Positions 8,558-17,335 of a stretch of 64,000 nt of DNA are shown here, one piece after another. Each line of letters starts with the position of its first letter. The first letter of the stretch is position 1. A program made the position numbers and the translations under genes. The notes under the pieces were generated by a model. The model had not been told where the DNA came from. It did no database searches and saw only the letters and a program-made list of their open reading frames with translations. The DNA comes from Lachnospiraceae bacterium (GTDB lineage Bacteria > Bacillota_A > Clostridia > Lachnospirales > Lachnospiraceae), in NCBI GenBank assembly GCA_017516285.1, contig JAFXDD010000003.1, positions 68,130 to 132,129 on the forward strand, read 5' to 3'.

Positions 8558-9922
8558 ATGATATATAATATTCAGGATTACGGCGCTGTGGGTGACGGTG
8601 TTACTGTGGATACCGCGGCCATACAGAAGGCCATTGATGCGTGTCATGAAAATGGTGGTGGACAGGTATTGGTGCCGGGCGGTAGGGTATACCGTTCCGG
8701 TTCCTTGGTGCTTAAGTCTTATGTGGAACTTCATCTGGAAATGGGTGCGGTACTGAAGGCTTGCGATGATTTAGAGGAGTTTCGGTTGTTTGATAAAGTC
8801 GGGAAGAACGTGTTAAGGGGCGAAGATGCCGAAAATGGAGAGCCATCCGCTGATGCATACATCCCATCTTATGCCAACAGCGATTATAGTGGCAAGCCGG
8901 AGTACTATTTCATTTATGCTAAGGACTGCGAATATGTGTCCATCACCGGTGCTGGAAAGATAGATGGCAATGAATCGATTTTTTACGGAAAAGTAACACC
9001 TTGGCACATCGACGGAGCATTTTATCCGAGAATGCCAATGCTGTTTTTAGAAAACATTTCACACTTGACCATTCATCAGGTCACATTAACGAACAGTGCT
9101 TTCTGGACGGTGCATATGGTAGGATGCAAGGATGTGCTGATTGACGGCATCCGTATTATTAATAATCTTCGCATGGGCAGCAGTGATGGTATTGATCCGG
9201 ATCACTGCCAGAATGTGCGGATTGTGAATTGTTATGTAGAGTCTGCGGATGACTGCATTGTACTGAAAAATACAGAAAGTGCCATGGAGTACGGAAACTG
9301 CGAAAATATCATTATTGCAAACTGCAATCTGATATCTACCAGTGCTGCTATCAAGATTGGTACCGAGAGCGAAGCTTTGTTTAAAAATATTGTGGTAAAT
9401 AACTGCAACATCAGCAAGACCAATCGTGGTATTTCTCTGCAGCTGCGCGATAAAGGAAGTATTGAGAATGCGATGTTCAGCAATATCAATATCGATACAA
9501 GACATTTTTCCAAGGAGCATTGGTGGGGCGGTGCAGAGCCGATTGCGGTTACAGCTTTGCCGCGAAAGGAAACAACAAAGCTGGGACATATCCGAAATGT
9601 GCGTTTCCAGAATATTAATTGCTGCAGCGAAAATGGTATTTTGCTTTACGGAGATGCATCGGAGAATATCAGCGATATTTCCTTTGAACATGTATATCTG
9701 GAATTGAAAGCTAAGACGAATTGGACAAGAGATTATCACGATTTACGTCCGACTTGCAGGGAGAGTGTGTTGACCGACCATTTGTATGCAGTGTATGCCT
9801 GCCATACCGAGAACGTTTCTTTTGCGGACTTTACGGTGGAAGTGGATGAAGCGTTGGAGCAGGAAATGGTAGGACGGTATTATATAAATGCTTGCAGGAA
9901 TGTGAGAGGCTTGGCGGAATAG
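8558..9922 (+). CDS. glycoside hydrolase family 28-like protein (polygalacturonase/rhamnogalacturonase type)
   Basis: A 454-residue right-handed beta-helix enzyme. The N-terminal IQDYGAVGDGVTVDTAAIQKAID segment is the pectinase signature of GH28-related proteins. Candidate acidic residues are in SSDGIDPD (Asp210, Asp213) and ADDCIVLK (Asp231/Asp232). The usual GHG motif is replaced by TSAAIKIGTE (residues 261-270), and the later RIK region reads RGISLQLRD, so it belongs to a divergent subgroup. No signal peptide is present, implying action on imported galacturonide or rhamnogalacturonan fragments. It ends 11 bp before the GH3 start. Confidence 0.82.
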   Translation: MIYNIQDYGAVGDGVTVDTAAIQKAIDACHENGGGQVLVPGGRVYRSGSLVLKSYVELHLEMGAVLKACDDLEEFRLFDKVGKNVLRGEDAENGEPSADAYIPSYANSDYSGKPEYYFIYAKDCEYVSITGAGKIDGNESIFYGKVTPWHIDGAFYPRMPMLFLENISHLTIHQVTLTNSAFWTVHMVGCKDVLIDGIRIINNLRMGSSDGIDPDHCQNVRIVNCYVESADDCIVLKNTESAMEYGNCENIIIANCNLISTSAAIKIGTESEALFKNIVVNNCNISKTNRGISLQLRDKGSIENAMFSNINIDTRHFSKEHWWGGAEPIAVTALPRKETTKLGHIRNVRFQNINCCSENGILLYGDASENISDISFEHVYLELKAKTNWTRDYHDLRPTCRESVLTDHLYAVYACHTENVSFADFTVEVDEALEQEMVGRYYINACRNVRGLAE

Positions 9923-9933
9923 GAGAAAAAAAC

Positions 9934-11514
9934 ATGAGACTAAAAGATTTAACATTACGTGAAAAAGTATATAAAACATTTATTATGAATGTCAATCATA
10001 TGAGGAGCACCGGAACTCTTAAGGAATATTTTGAGAAATATCCGATTGGTGGTCTGTATTTTTCCAAAGGTGCCGTGCAAGGGTTGATTGAGATGAAAGA
10101 GGGAGACTCTGTTGTGAGCAGCGAGTTTGTGAAGGCCTGCCGAAGAGCATCCAAGTATCCGCTGGTAGTATGTGCGGACGGTGCAAATATCGGGGATACA
10201 GGCTTACCGGCGTGCGATACAGAGGCTTTGGGTGCAGCGGACAGCGAGGAACTGGCATACTGTTACGGCAAGGCACTGGGCATGCAGATGAATGCCAATG
10301 ATGTGGACTGGCTGTTGGGACCATGCATTGATATGCCGTTAAGTCGTACGATGGATACGGTGTGTTCCAGCATGTCCAATGATCCGGAAGTGACGACGAA
10401 GATTTACAGCCAGGTAGTAAAGGGCCTTCAGGATCAGAATGTAGCCGCTACGGTAAAGCATTTTCCGGGTATCGGCACACATCATGTCAATATGCACCTT
10501 GCTCCGGGAAAGAATGTGTTGCCTTTTGAGGAATGGATGAAAACCTATGGATATACATATCAAAAAATGTTTGAAGCAGGTGCTATGTGCACTATGACTT
10601 CACATATTTCTTTGAATTCTTACAGTGATAAGTCAGACTTTGGTGGGCTTTCTATTGCAACCTATTCCAAAGACCTGACGCTTGGGCTGTTGAAAGAAAA
10701 GTTAGGCTTTGATGGTGTAGTAGTAACCGACGCCATGACTATGGGTGGCTGTTCTGTGGGAGACCAGATTGAGCAGGCTGTAGCAGCCTTTGCCTGCGGT
10801 GCAGACTTTATCCTTTGGCCACCGATTGAAGCAGGCGAGCGCATTATCGAGGAGCTGGAAAGCGGTCGTATTCCGATGGAGCGACTGGATGATGCCATTG
10901 AGCGAATACAGAGATTTCTGGACCGTCTGGGTATTGACGAAAAGGAAAGGGAATTTCCGGAGATAGATGCAGCATTTGTGGATGATGTCATGAAGGAGAC
11001 TATTCGCAAGGGTATTACGCTGGTAAGAAATAAGCAGGGCAACCTGCCAATTACTGCTGAGAAAAAACGTATTCTGGTGGATTTGGTTGCTCCACAGGTA
11101 ACGAAAAATGTAACCAATAAAAAACTGGAACATGCAGAGTATTTTACCCGGCTTTTAAGTGAGCAGGGGTTTGAGGTGGATTTTAAGTGGAATTATACGA
11201 ATTTCTTTGAAGCATATATGAAAGAAGAAATTGCTGAGTACGATGCTATCGTGGTGCTGCTTGATACCCCTCTTTGTGCCGGTGTGTTCAAGGATTGCTT
11301 TAACTCTGTATGGAGCGTGCATTTGCTGCCGATGGAGAAAAAGGTCATAGTAAACTTTGGCAGTCCGTTCTTTATCGATGATTATTATCCGCAGGAAGAA
11401 ACCTTTGTGCAGGTGAATTCTGAGATGAATAGAACCAGTGTGGAGGCAGTAGTGGATGCGATTCTGGGTAAAAGAGAAATGACCGGAAAGCTTCAAGTGA
11501 AGGTGAGAATTTAA
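9934..11514 (+). CDS. glycoside hydrolase family 3 protein
   Basis: A 526-residue GH3 protein with the (beta/alpha)8 N-terminal domain. KHFPG lies at 175-179 and the nucleophile region VVTDAMTM has Asp266. A shorter C-terminal alpha/beta domain follows (KRILVDLVAP... YDAIVVLLDTP). The loop after KHFPG reads IGTHHVNMHL rather than the NagZ H-G-D-T..DSH pattern, so it lacks the NagZ catalytic dyad layout, and specificity could be beta-glucosidase, beta-hexosaminidase or other. No signal peptide. ATG 9934 is chosen because AGGAG at 9921-9925 lies 8 bp upstream. An upstream in-frame ATG at 9892 lies inside the GH28 gene. Confidence 0.85.
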   Translation: MRLKDLTLREKVYKTFIMNVNHMRSTGTLKEYFEKYPIGGLYFSKGAVQGLIEMKEGDSVVSSEFVKACRRASKYPLVVCADGANIGDTGLPACDTEALGAADSEELAYCYGKALGMQMNANDVDWLLGPCIDMPLSRTMDTVCSSMSNDPEVTTKIYSQVVKGLQDQNVAATVKHFPGIGTHHVNMHLAPGKNVLPFEEWMKTYGYTYQKMFEAGAMCTMTSHISLNSYSDKSDFGGLSIATYSKDLTLGLLKEKLGFDGVVVTDAMTMGGCSVGDQIEQAVAAFACGADFILWPPIEAGERIIEELESGRIPMERLDDAIERIQRFLDRLGIDEKEREFPEIDAAFVDDVMKETIRKGITLVRNKQGNLPITAEKKRILVDLVAPQVTKNVTNKKLEHAEYFTRLLSEQGFEVDFKWNYTNFFEAYMKEEIAEYDAIVVLLDTPLCAGVFKDCFNSVWSVHLLPMEKKVIVNFGSPFFIDDYYPQEETFVQVNSEMNRTSVEAVVDAILGKREMTGKLQVKVRI

Positions 11515-11524
11515 GGAGGATATT

Positions 11525-14173
11525 ATGGGTTCCACAAGAATAGATCCGTATTTTTATAAGCAGCCGCCATTACTTTTTGTAGATGAATTACGTAAGCCAA
11601 TACATGTTGCAAAGCCGGAGTGGTTTGGAAGAAAAAAGTTAGAGAATGGCGAAGTGTCTGCTGCGGGAGCATTTTTGATAAATGAATTTCCGGACGAGGA
11701 GGGTTTGTTAAAAACAGCAGTGGATGATTTTAAGCTTTTTTTGCAGGTTCATGATGCGGGTGGAGAGCGATATCCGATTCGAATGGTATACAAAGAAACG
11801 GAATGTTTTGAAGCCTATCGTATTGTGGTAAAAGAAGATTACTGCATGGTAGAGGCGGCGGATACAGAAGGGATTCGAAGGGCATTGATTTATCTGGAAG
11901 ATGAAATGCTGCGGAGAGAAGGGGCAATCCTGCCGTTAGGGGAAATCTCCAGAAAACCTGCAATACGTGCCAGAATAACAAGGGGGTTTTTCAGCCCGAC
12001 GAATCGTCCGCCTAAGTGCCAGGATGAGCTCTTAGATGATGTGGATTATTATCCGGATGAATATTTGAATCGCTTAGCTCATGATGGTACGAATGGGCTG
12101 TGGATTTATACACATTTTAATCAGCTTCTTACCTCTGACTGTTTTACGGAATATGGAAAAGATTCTGAAAAGCGCATTGCAAAGCTTCGTCGTGTAGTGG
12201 ATAAATGCAAAAAATATGGTGTGAAGGTTTATGTATTTGGGGTGGAGCCATTTGCATTGGCACCTGAAATTGCAGCGAATTATCCGGATGCGGTAGGAGG
12301 CGTTGCATGGAATGGACACCACACCGTGTGTACATATAGTGAGTTGGGAGCAAAGTATTGTATTGAGGTAACCCAGAGGTTAATGGAACAGGTTCCTGAC
12401 TTAGGCGGTATCATTGATATTACCTATGGGGAAAGGCCAACTACTTGTGCGTCTTTACGTGACATATGTCAGTGTCCTCGTTGCAGACAGCATACCCGAA
12501 GTGAGATATTAGCTCACAATATTGATTTACTCAAAGAAGGTATCCGAAGAGCCGGTTCCAAGGCGGATTTTATCAGTTGGACCTATGGGCATAGAATCAC
12601 TCCTATAGAGGAAATTAAAGATTATGTTCGTAGAGCTCCATCGGATGTGATGTTAATGGAGAATTTTGAGGATGCAGGATATACGGAGCAACTTGGGAAA
12701 ACAAGGCAGGCAATCGACTATTGGCTTTCTTATGCAGGACCTTCTCAGATGTATGAAGGCGCAGCAGAGACTGCTCTGGAGGAAGGCAAGCACATGTTTG
12801 CCAAGATGCAGGTGTGTTGTTCTCATGAGCTTGCTACGGTGCCATATATTCCGGTTCCGGGTATTTTGTTTGATAAGTATGCCGGTGCCGGAAAGTACAA
12901 GGTTGAGGGTGTAATGCAATGTTGGTACTTTGGCAATTATCCTTCTCTCATGAGTAAGGCAGCAGGCGAGCTTTCTTTTATGGAGGATTTTTCTGACAAA
13001 CAAAAGTTTCTGGAGCACCTGGCGGGAATTTATTACGGAAGTAAGGCTAGAGAAGCAGTGAAAGCATGGAGTCATTTTGAAAAGGGATATAGGGATTATC
13101 CGGTCAATATTATGTTCAGCTATTATGGTCCGATGCATGATGGTGTGGTTTGGGATTTAGCTTTGTTACCTAAGGATACATCACTTCCAAGAACATGGCT
13201 GCTTTTGGACAAGCCGGATGGAGACCGTATTGGTGAATGCCTGCAAAGTGGTCATACTTTGACAGAGGCAGTGCTTTTGACGGAAAATATGCGTAAGGAA
13301 TGGCTGGAGGGAATGAAATACCTTCCTGTGAATGGTCCTAAGGAGCAGCGCAGTGTGGCTGCGGCATTACAGCTATTATTGGCAAGTGGTAATAATATCC
13401 TGAAGTTCTATGAACTGAGAGCTCTTTTGGGAAAGAAGATAGGAGATGCAGAGAAGATATTGCAGGAAATGGAAGCTATTGTAAAGGAGGAGATTTGCAA
13501 TAGTACCAAAATGATTGCCTTATGCGAGGCGGATTCCAGACTGGGGTATCATTCGGAAGCAGAGGGATATAAATTCTTCCCTGAAAAATTAAGAGATCGT
13601 ATAGCAAAGCTTGAGTTATTGAAAAATCTGGAGTTTGTGCAGGTAAGGCAGAATATATCAGAAGGCAAAGCATCTCTAAGCTGGTATGAAGGAACAGAGG
13701 GACCGGCTTACATGCTGACGAAAGATTTAGAGACGGCATCTTTGGAAGCAATTTCTGAGGAGGCATCATTTAAAGCGGCATATGATTCTGATAATCTTTA
13801 TATAGAACTAAAGGGCAAGCCGGATACAAGCTTCGTATTATATTTCGAATTTGAACTTATGTGGCCCGCACCCGGTATTATAATAAAAAATGGTGCGATA
13901 ACGCTAAGCGGAACGGCGTATTCACACCAATCTATTTTTGGTGATAGGGTATCATGTGAGTTAGAAAAGTATGAGCTTAATGCATCTGAGCCGTCAGAAG
14001 GGCATTATATACTGACCGTTTCAAGAAAGAAGGCCGGTTGGGCTGAGGACAGGCCGTTAAGGGCACTGATTTCAGCAGATGGTGTTTCCTGGATTAAGGA
14101 TGATGAGCCGGTTCATACCCTTGGAAAGCATGAGGCTTCACCGGGAGAGTTTGGATGGCTGTTGCCAATATAA
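11525..14173 (+). CDS. large glycoside hydrolase with GH67N/GH20b-like N-terminal domain
   Basis: An 882-residue cytoplasmic protein. Residues near 95-125 (YRIVVKEDYCMVEAAD followed by GIRRALIYLEDEML) resemble the N-terminal alpha/beta domain that precedes the catalytic barrel in GH67 alpha-glucuronidases and GH20 hexosaminidases. A TIM-barrel-like region follows (DGTNGLWIYTHFN, VKVYVFGVEP, GIIDITYGERPTTCASL, QCPRCRQH). A helical region (about 570-720) and a beta-rich C-terminal domain that could bind carbohydrate complete it. I cannot assign the exact family or substrate. AAGGAGG ends 5 bp before ATG 11525. It is the last gene before the operon terminator. Confidence 0.65.
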   Translation: MGSTRIDPYFYKQPPLLFVDELRKPIHVAKPEWFGRKKLENGEVSAAGAFLINEFPDEEGLLKTAVDDFKLFLQVHDAGGERYPIRMVYKETECFEAYRIVVKEDYCMVEAADTEGIRRALIYLEDEMLRREGAILPLGEISRKPAIRARITRGFFSPTNRPPKCQDELLDDVDYYPDEYLNRLAHDGTNGLWIYTHFNQLLTSDCFTEYGKDSEKRIAKLRRVVDKCKKYGVKVYVFGVEPFALAPEIAANYPDAVGGVAWNGHHTVCTYSELGAKYCIEVTQRLMEQVPDLGGIIDITYGERPTTCASLRDICQCPRCRQHTRSEILAHNIDLLKEGIRRAGSKADFISWTYGHRITPIEEIKDYVRRAPSDVMLMENFEDAGYTEQLGKTRQAIDYWLSYAGPSQMYEGAAETALEEGKHMFAKMQVCCSHELATVPYIPVPGILFDKYAGAGKYKVEGVMQCWYFGNYPSLMSKAAGELSFMEDFSDKQKFLEHLAGIYYGSKAREAVKAWSHFEKGYRDYPVNIMFSYYGPMHDGVVWDLALLPKDTSLPRTWLLLDKPDGDRIGECLQSGHTLTEAVLLTENMRKEWLEGMKYLPVNGPKEQRSVAAALQLLLASGNNILKFYELRALLGKKIGDAEKILQEMEAIVKEEICNSTKMIALCEADSRLGYHSEAEGYKFFPEKLRDRIAKLELLKNLEFVQVRQNISEGKASLSWYEGTEGPAYMLTKDLETASLEAISEEASFKAAYDSDNLYIELKGKPDTSFVLYFEFELMWPAPGIIIKNGAITLSGTAYSHQSIFGDRVSCELEKYELNASEPSEGHYILTVSRKKAGWAEDRPLRALISADGVSWIKDDEPVHTLGKHEASPGEFGWLLPI

Positions 14174-14202
14174 GCACTACCGATAGACGGTTTGTCCTAA
14201 GT

Positions 14203-14268
14203 ATATTGATTACAAAAAGTAACCATTACCTTTCTGACGGGCGGTTACTTTTTTGTATTATCAATATA
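14203..14268. terminator. bidirectional intrinsic terminator
   Basis: AAAAAGTAACC (14214-14224) pairs with GGTTACTTTTT (14243-14253), followed by a T-run on both strands. Outer ATATTGAT/ATCAATAT sequences extend the stem imperfectly. It lies between the convergent carbohydrate operon (+) and sigG (-) and can serve both. Confidence 0.88.
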
Positions 14269-14311
14269 GGCAATCAACAGTGTTACCACAAGGGTATATG
14301 ATTATCCCTCC

Positions 14312-15082
14312 TCACGTCAAATAATGTCTCATCACCTTCAACGCATTTTTCTCCAGTCTGGATACCTGTGCCTGAGATATGCCTATCATATCGGCCACTT
14401 CCATCTGGGTTTTGCCTTCGAAGAAGCGGAGGGTTATGATTTCTTTTTCGCGTTCGCCCAGACGTTTCAGGGCTTCATTCAGGGAAATCTGCTCTACCCA
14501 TAGTTCTTCTTTATTTTTCTTGTCACTAATCTGGTCCATGACGTAAAGGGTGTCGCCGCCGTCTGTGTAGATGGGCTCATACAGGCTCATAGGGCTTTGG
14601 ATAGCGTCCAGTGCATATACGATATCTTCGCGGGGAATACCGATTTCAGCAGAGATTTCCTCCAAGGTCGGTTCCTTTTGATTGGCCTTCTGCATGGCTT
14701 CTTTGACCTGCAGGGCGCGGTAGGCGATGTCTTTTAGAGAACGGCTGACACGGATACTTCCGCCGTCTCTTAGGTATCGTCTGATCTCACCTATAATCAT
14801 GGGTACGGCATAAGTACTGAATTTTACGCCAAGTGTCCGATCAAAGTTATCAATGGCCTTTATGAGTCCTACACAGCCTATTTGGAATAAATCGTCCACG
14901 TTTTCATCACTACCGCCAAAACGCTTGATAACACTTAAAACAAGTCTTAAATTGCCTTCTATATATTGTTCTCTGGCTGCCATGTCACCTTCTGCGATTC
15001 GCTCAAAAAGGCGAGCCTTTTCGTCTTCTTTTAAAAGCGGCAGCTTGGCTGTATTGACGCCGCATATTTCTACTTTTCCCAT
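14312..15082 (-). CDS. sigG: RNA polymerase sporulation sigma factor SigG
   Basis: A 256-residue sigma-70 family factor with the SigG hallmark KVEICGVNTAKLPLL at the N-terminus. Region 2 contains YIEGNLRLVLSVIKRF, DLFQIGCVGLIKAIDNFD and VKFSTYAVPMIIGEIRR. The region after it is RVSRSLKDIAYRAL, and region 4 is GEREKEIITLRFFEGKTQMEVADMIGISQAQVSRLE. SigG drives late forespore gene expression, so the organism forms endospores or descends from spore formers. ATG 15082 is used because GGAGG lies 5 bp upstream on the minus strand. The ATG at 15097 lies upstream of that site. The gene stands alone here without sigE/spoIIGA directly upstream. Confidence 0.96.
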   Translation of the reverse strand: MGKVEICGVNTAKLPLLKEDEKARLFERIAEGDMAAREQYIEGNLRLVLSVIKRFGGSDENVDDLFQIGCVGLIKAIDNFDRTLGVKFSTYAVPMIIGEIRRYLRDGGSIRVSRSLKDIAYRALQVKEAMQKANQKEPTLEEISAEIGIPREDIVYALDAIQSPMSLYEPIYTDGGDTLYVMDQISDKKNKEELWVEQISLNEALKRLGEREKEIITLRFFEGKTQMEVADMIGISQAQVSRLEKNALKVMRHYLT

Positions 15083-15221
15083 AAAAACCTCCAACATGTA
15101 ATCTTTAAAAATTACTTATCTTTGGTAGAAGACATCAGAAACTACGCTGATAAACAATAGTATGGTCCAAAGCGTGGAAATTTATGCCGTTCATTCATAT
15201 AATAAAATAAAAAGGTATGTC

Positions 15222-15452
15222 ATGTTATTTTCTGAATTAAGGTGTAAGGAAGTTATTAATATTAGGGACTGCAGAAAGTTAGGAAGGGTGCAGGATGTTG
15301 AGTTTAATGCCTGCACAGGCTGTATTGAAAAAATTTTTATACCGGCATGTGGTAAATTAAGCTCCTTTTTTCCTACAGAGCCGGATTATGTAATATGTTT
15401 TAATGAAATTAAACAGATAGGTCCAGATATTATTCTGGTTGACGTGAAATAA
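15222..15452 (+). CDS. YlmC/YmxH-family sporulation protein (PRC-barrel)
   Basis: A 76-residue protein: MLFSELRCKEVINIRDC, then GRVQDVEF and GCIEKIFIPACGK. It matches the small YlmC/YmxH PRC-barrel-like family associated with sporulating Firmicutes. AAAGG lies 6 bp before ATG 15222. An upstream in-frame start at 15162 would add a stretch unlike the family. It diverges from sigG, and the shared 139-bp gap holds the promoters of both, which fits a sporulation connection, though the biochemical role is not known. Confidence 0.85.
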   Translation: MLFSELRCKEVINIRDCRKLGRVQDVEFNACTGCIEKIFIPACGKLSSFFPTEPDYVICFNEIKQIGPDIILVDVK

Positions 15453-15499
15453 GTATTTTGTTAAAATAAGGTAATACATTTATTAGGAAGGTACTCAAG

Positions 15500-15952
15500 A
15501 TGAGATGTCCATTTTGTAATTACGAAAACACAAAGGTAATTGATTCCAGACCGGCGGAGGAAAGCAACTCTATTCGCAGAAGACGCGCTTGTGAGGAGTG
15601 TGGTAAGCGTTTTACTACCTATGAAAAAATTGAAACTTTGCCGGTTATGATTGTAAAAAAAGACGATAGCCGTGAGCCTTATAATCGTTCCAAGATTGAA
15701 AAGGGGATTATGCGTGCCTGTCACAAGCGTCCCATCAGCTCTGAACAGATGTCAGAGGCTGTTGATTACGTAGAGAACCGTATTTTTTCTCTCGAGAGGA
15801 GTGAGGTGGATTCCTCTTATGTGGGAGAGTTGATTATGGAGAGACTTAAGGCATTGGATGCGGTGGCTTATGTCAGGTTTGCATCTGTTTATAGGGAATT
15901 CAAGGATGCTGACATGTTTATGGAAGAGTTAAAAAGTGTCTTTAACAAGTAG
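15500..15952 (+). CDS. nrdR: transcriptional repressor NrdR
   Basis: A 150-residue NrdR. The zinc ribbon is MRCPFCNYENTKVIDSR with Cys3/Cys6 and a second pair Cys31/Cys34 (CEECGKRFTTYE). An ATP-cone domain follows (VMIVKKDDSREPYNRSKIEKGIMRAC, ending YVRFASVYREF). NrdR senses ATP/dATP and represses ribonucleotide reductase genes by binding paired NrdR boxes, none of which is evident upstream. AGGAAGG precedes the ATG. It is followed after 8 bp by yqeG, suggesting co-transcription. Confidence 0.97.
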   Translation: MRCPFCNYENTKVIDSRPAEESNSIRRRRACEECGKRFTTYEKIETLPVMIVKKDDSREPYNRSKIEKGIMRACHKRPISSEQMSEAVDYVENRIFSLERSEVDSSYVGELIMERLKALDAVAYVRFASVYREFKDADMFMEELKSVFNK

Positions 15953-15960
15953 GAGCATTT

Positions 15961-16479
15961 ATGTTTAGAAGTTTTTATCCGGATGCATATTTGGAAAGTG
16001 TGCATGATGTGGATTTTGAAGCCTTTAAGGAGAAGGGGTACAAGGCTGTACTCTTTGATATTGATAATACACTGGTTTGTCACGGGGCACCTGCAACTCA
16101 GGAGATTATTGTATTTTTTCAGAGACTTAAGGAAATGGGCTATGAGGCAATGGTGATGTCCAACAATAAGGAGCCACGTGTGAAAAGCTTTGCAGAGGCT
16201 GTGGGAGGCATTGGTTATGTTTATAAGGCCGGTAAGCCTTTAAAGGCTTCTTATTTGCGCTGTATGGAGCTTATGGGCTCTGACAGCAGCAACACTTTGT
16301 TTGTGGGGGACCAGCTGTTTACAGACGTTTGGGGCGCCAAGCGGTGTGGTATTTACAGTATTCTGGTGCAGCCTATTGATAAGCACGAGGAAATACAGAT
16401 TGTCTTAAAACGTTTTTTAGAACGTATTGTACTTTATTTTTATAAAAAGGAGTGTGAGAGACTTGGGCATAAATATTAA
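15961..16479 (+). CDS. YqeG-family HAD phosphatase
   Basis: A 172-residue HAD IIIA-type phosphatase. Motif I is LFDIDNTL (Asp-x-Asp-x-Thr), motif II includes MVMSNNKE, the motif III lysine is in KAGKP, and motif IV is FVGDQLFTDVWGA. YqeG homologues sit beside aroE/yqeH genes in Firmicutes, as here. The substrate is not settled. It overlaps the start of aroE by 17 bp, indicating translational coupling. Confidence 0.93.
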   Translation: MFRSFYPDAYLESVHDVDFEAFKEKGYKAVLFDIDNTLVCHGAPATQEIIVFFQRLKEMGYEAMVMSNNKEPRVKSFAEAVGGIGYVYKAGKPLKASYLRCMELMGSDSSNTLFVGDQLFTDVWGAKRCGIYSILVQPIDKHEEIQIVLKRFLERIVLYFYKKECERLGHKY

Positions 16480-17335
16480 CGGACATACAAAGACTCTGGG
16501 TGTCATTGGTAATCCGATTGCGCACACACTTTCACCGGTGATTCACAATGAATTAGCCCGGATTTACGGGCATAATCTGGTTTATCTGCCGTATTTGGTG
16601 GATACGGATGTAGAAGGTGCTGTCAGAGGGGCTGCTGCCCTTCATTTTGGTGGCTTAAATGTAACCATTCCTCACAAAACAGAGGTGTTAAAGTATGTGT
16701 CTGAGATAGACCCTTTTACGGAACGAATCGGTGCAGCCAATACACTGGTACCTGTAGAGGGTGGTTTTAGGGCCTATAACACGGATATCCCGGGGCTATA
16801 CCGCGGTATGGTCAGTGATGGTGTGGCATTAGAGAAGGAAGAGGTTATTATTTTAGGTGCCGGCGGTGCCGCCAGAAGCGTGGCCATGCTTGCTCTGGAA
16901 AAGGGTGCAAAGCACGTTTATATGTTAAATCGTACGTTGAGCCGTGCGCAGGCTATTGCAGAGGAGGTAAATGGTTATGCGCAGAGAGACTTTGTAACTG
17001 CTATGGAGCTTTCAGATTATGCACGTCTTGCAGGCAGGAAGTATTTATGTATTCAGACTACCAGCGTGGGTATGCATCCCAAGGAAGGCTGTGCAGCCAT
17101 TGAGGATTCGGCCTTTTACGATATGTTACATACAGGCTATGATATTATTTATAATCCTTATGAGACAAGGTTTATGTCTTTGGTAAAGGCTCATGGCGGA
17201 CAAGCCTTTAACGGACTGAAGATGCTGCTTTATCAGGGTATTATAGCTTACGAATTATGGAATGATATCTCTGTATCGGAAGAGGTGGCAGAGCGGATAT
17301 TACACAAGATGAGAGAGGCATTGGGGTTATCATGA
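16463..17335 (+). CDS. aroE: shikimate dehydrogenase (NADP+)
   Basis: A 290-residue AroE that reduces 3-dehydroshikimate to shikimate. The N-terminal substrate domain has GVIGNPIAHTLSPVIHN and GLNVTIPHKTEV with the catalytic Lys. The Rossmann domain has ILGAGGAARSVAM, and the C-terminus holds NGLKMLLYQG. I propose TTG 16463, with AAGGAG 10 bp upstream. The earlier ATG at 16427 lies within yqeG without a ribosome site. It heads aroE-aroK-aroQ, three shikimate-pathway steps in overlapping frames. Confidence 0.93.
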   Translation: MGININGHTKTLGVIGNPIAHTLSPVIHNELARIYGHNLVYLPYLVDTDVEGAVRGAAALHFGGLNVTIPHKTEVLKYVSEIDPFTERIGAANTLVPVEGGFRAYNTDIPGLYRGMVSDGVALEKEEVIILGAGGAARSVAMLALEKGAKHVYMLNRTLSRAQAIAEEVNGYAQRDFVTAMELSDYARLAGRKYLCIQTTSVGMHPKEGCAAIEDSAFYDMLHTGYDIIYNPYETRFMSLVKAHGGQAFNGLKMLLYQGIIAYELWNDISVSEEVAERILHKMREALGLS

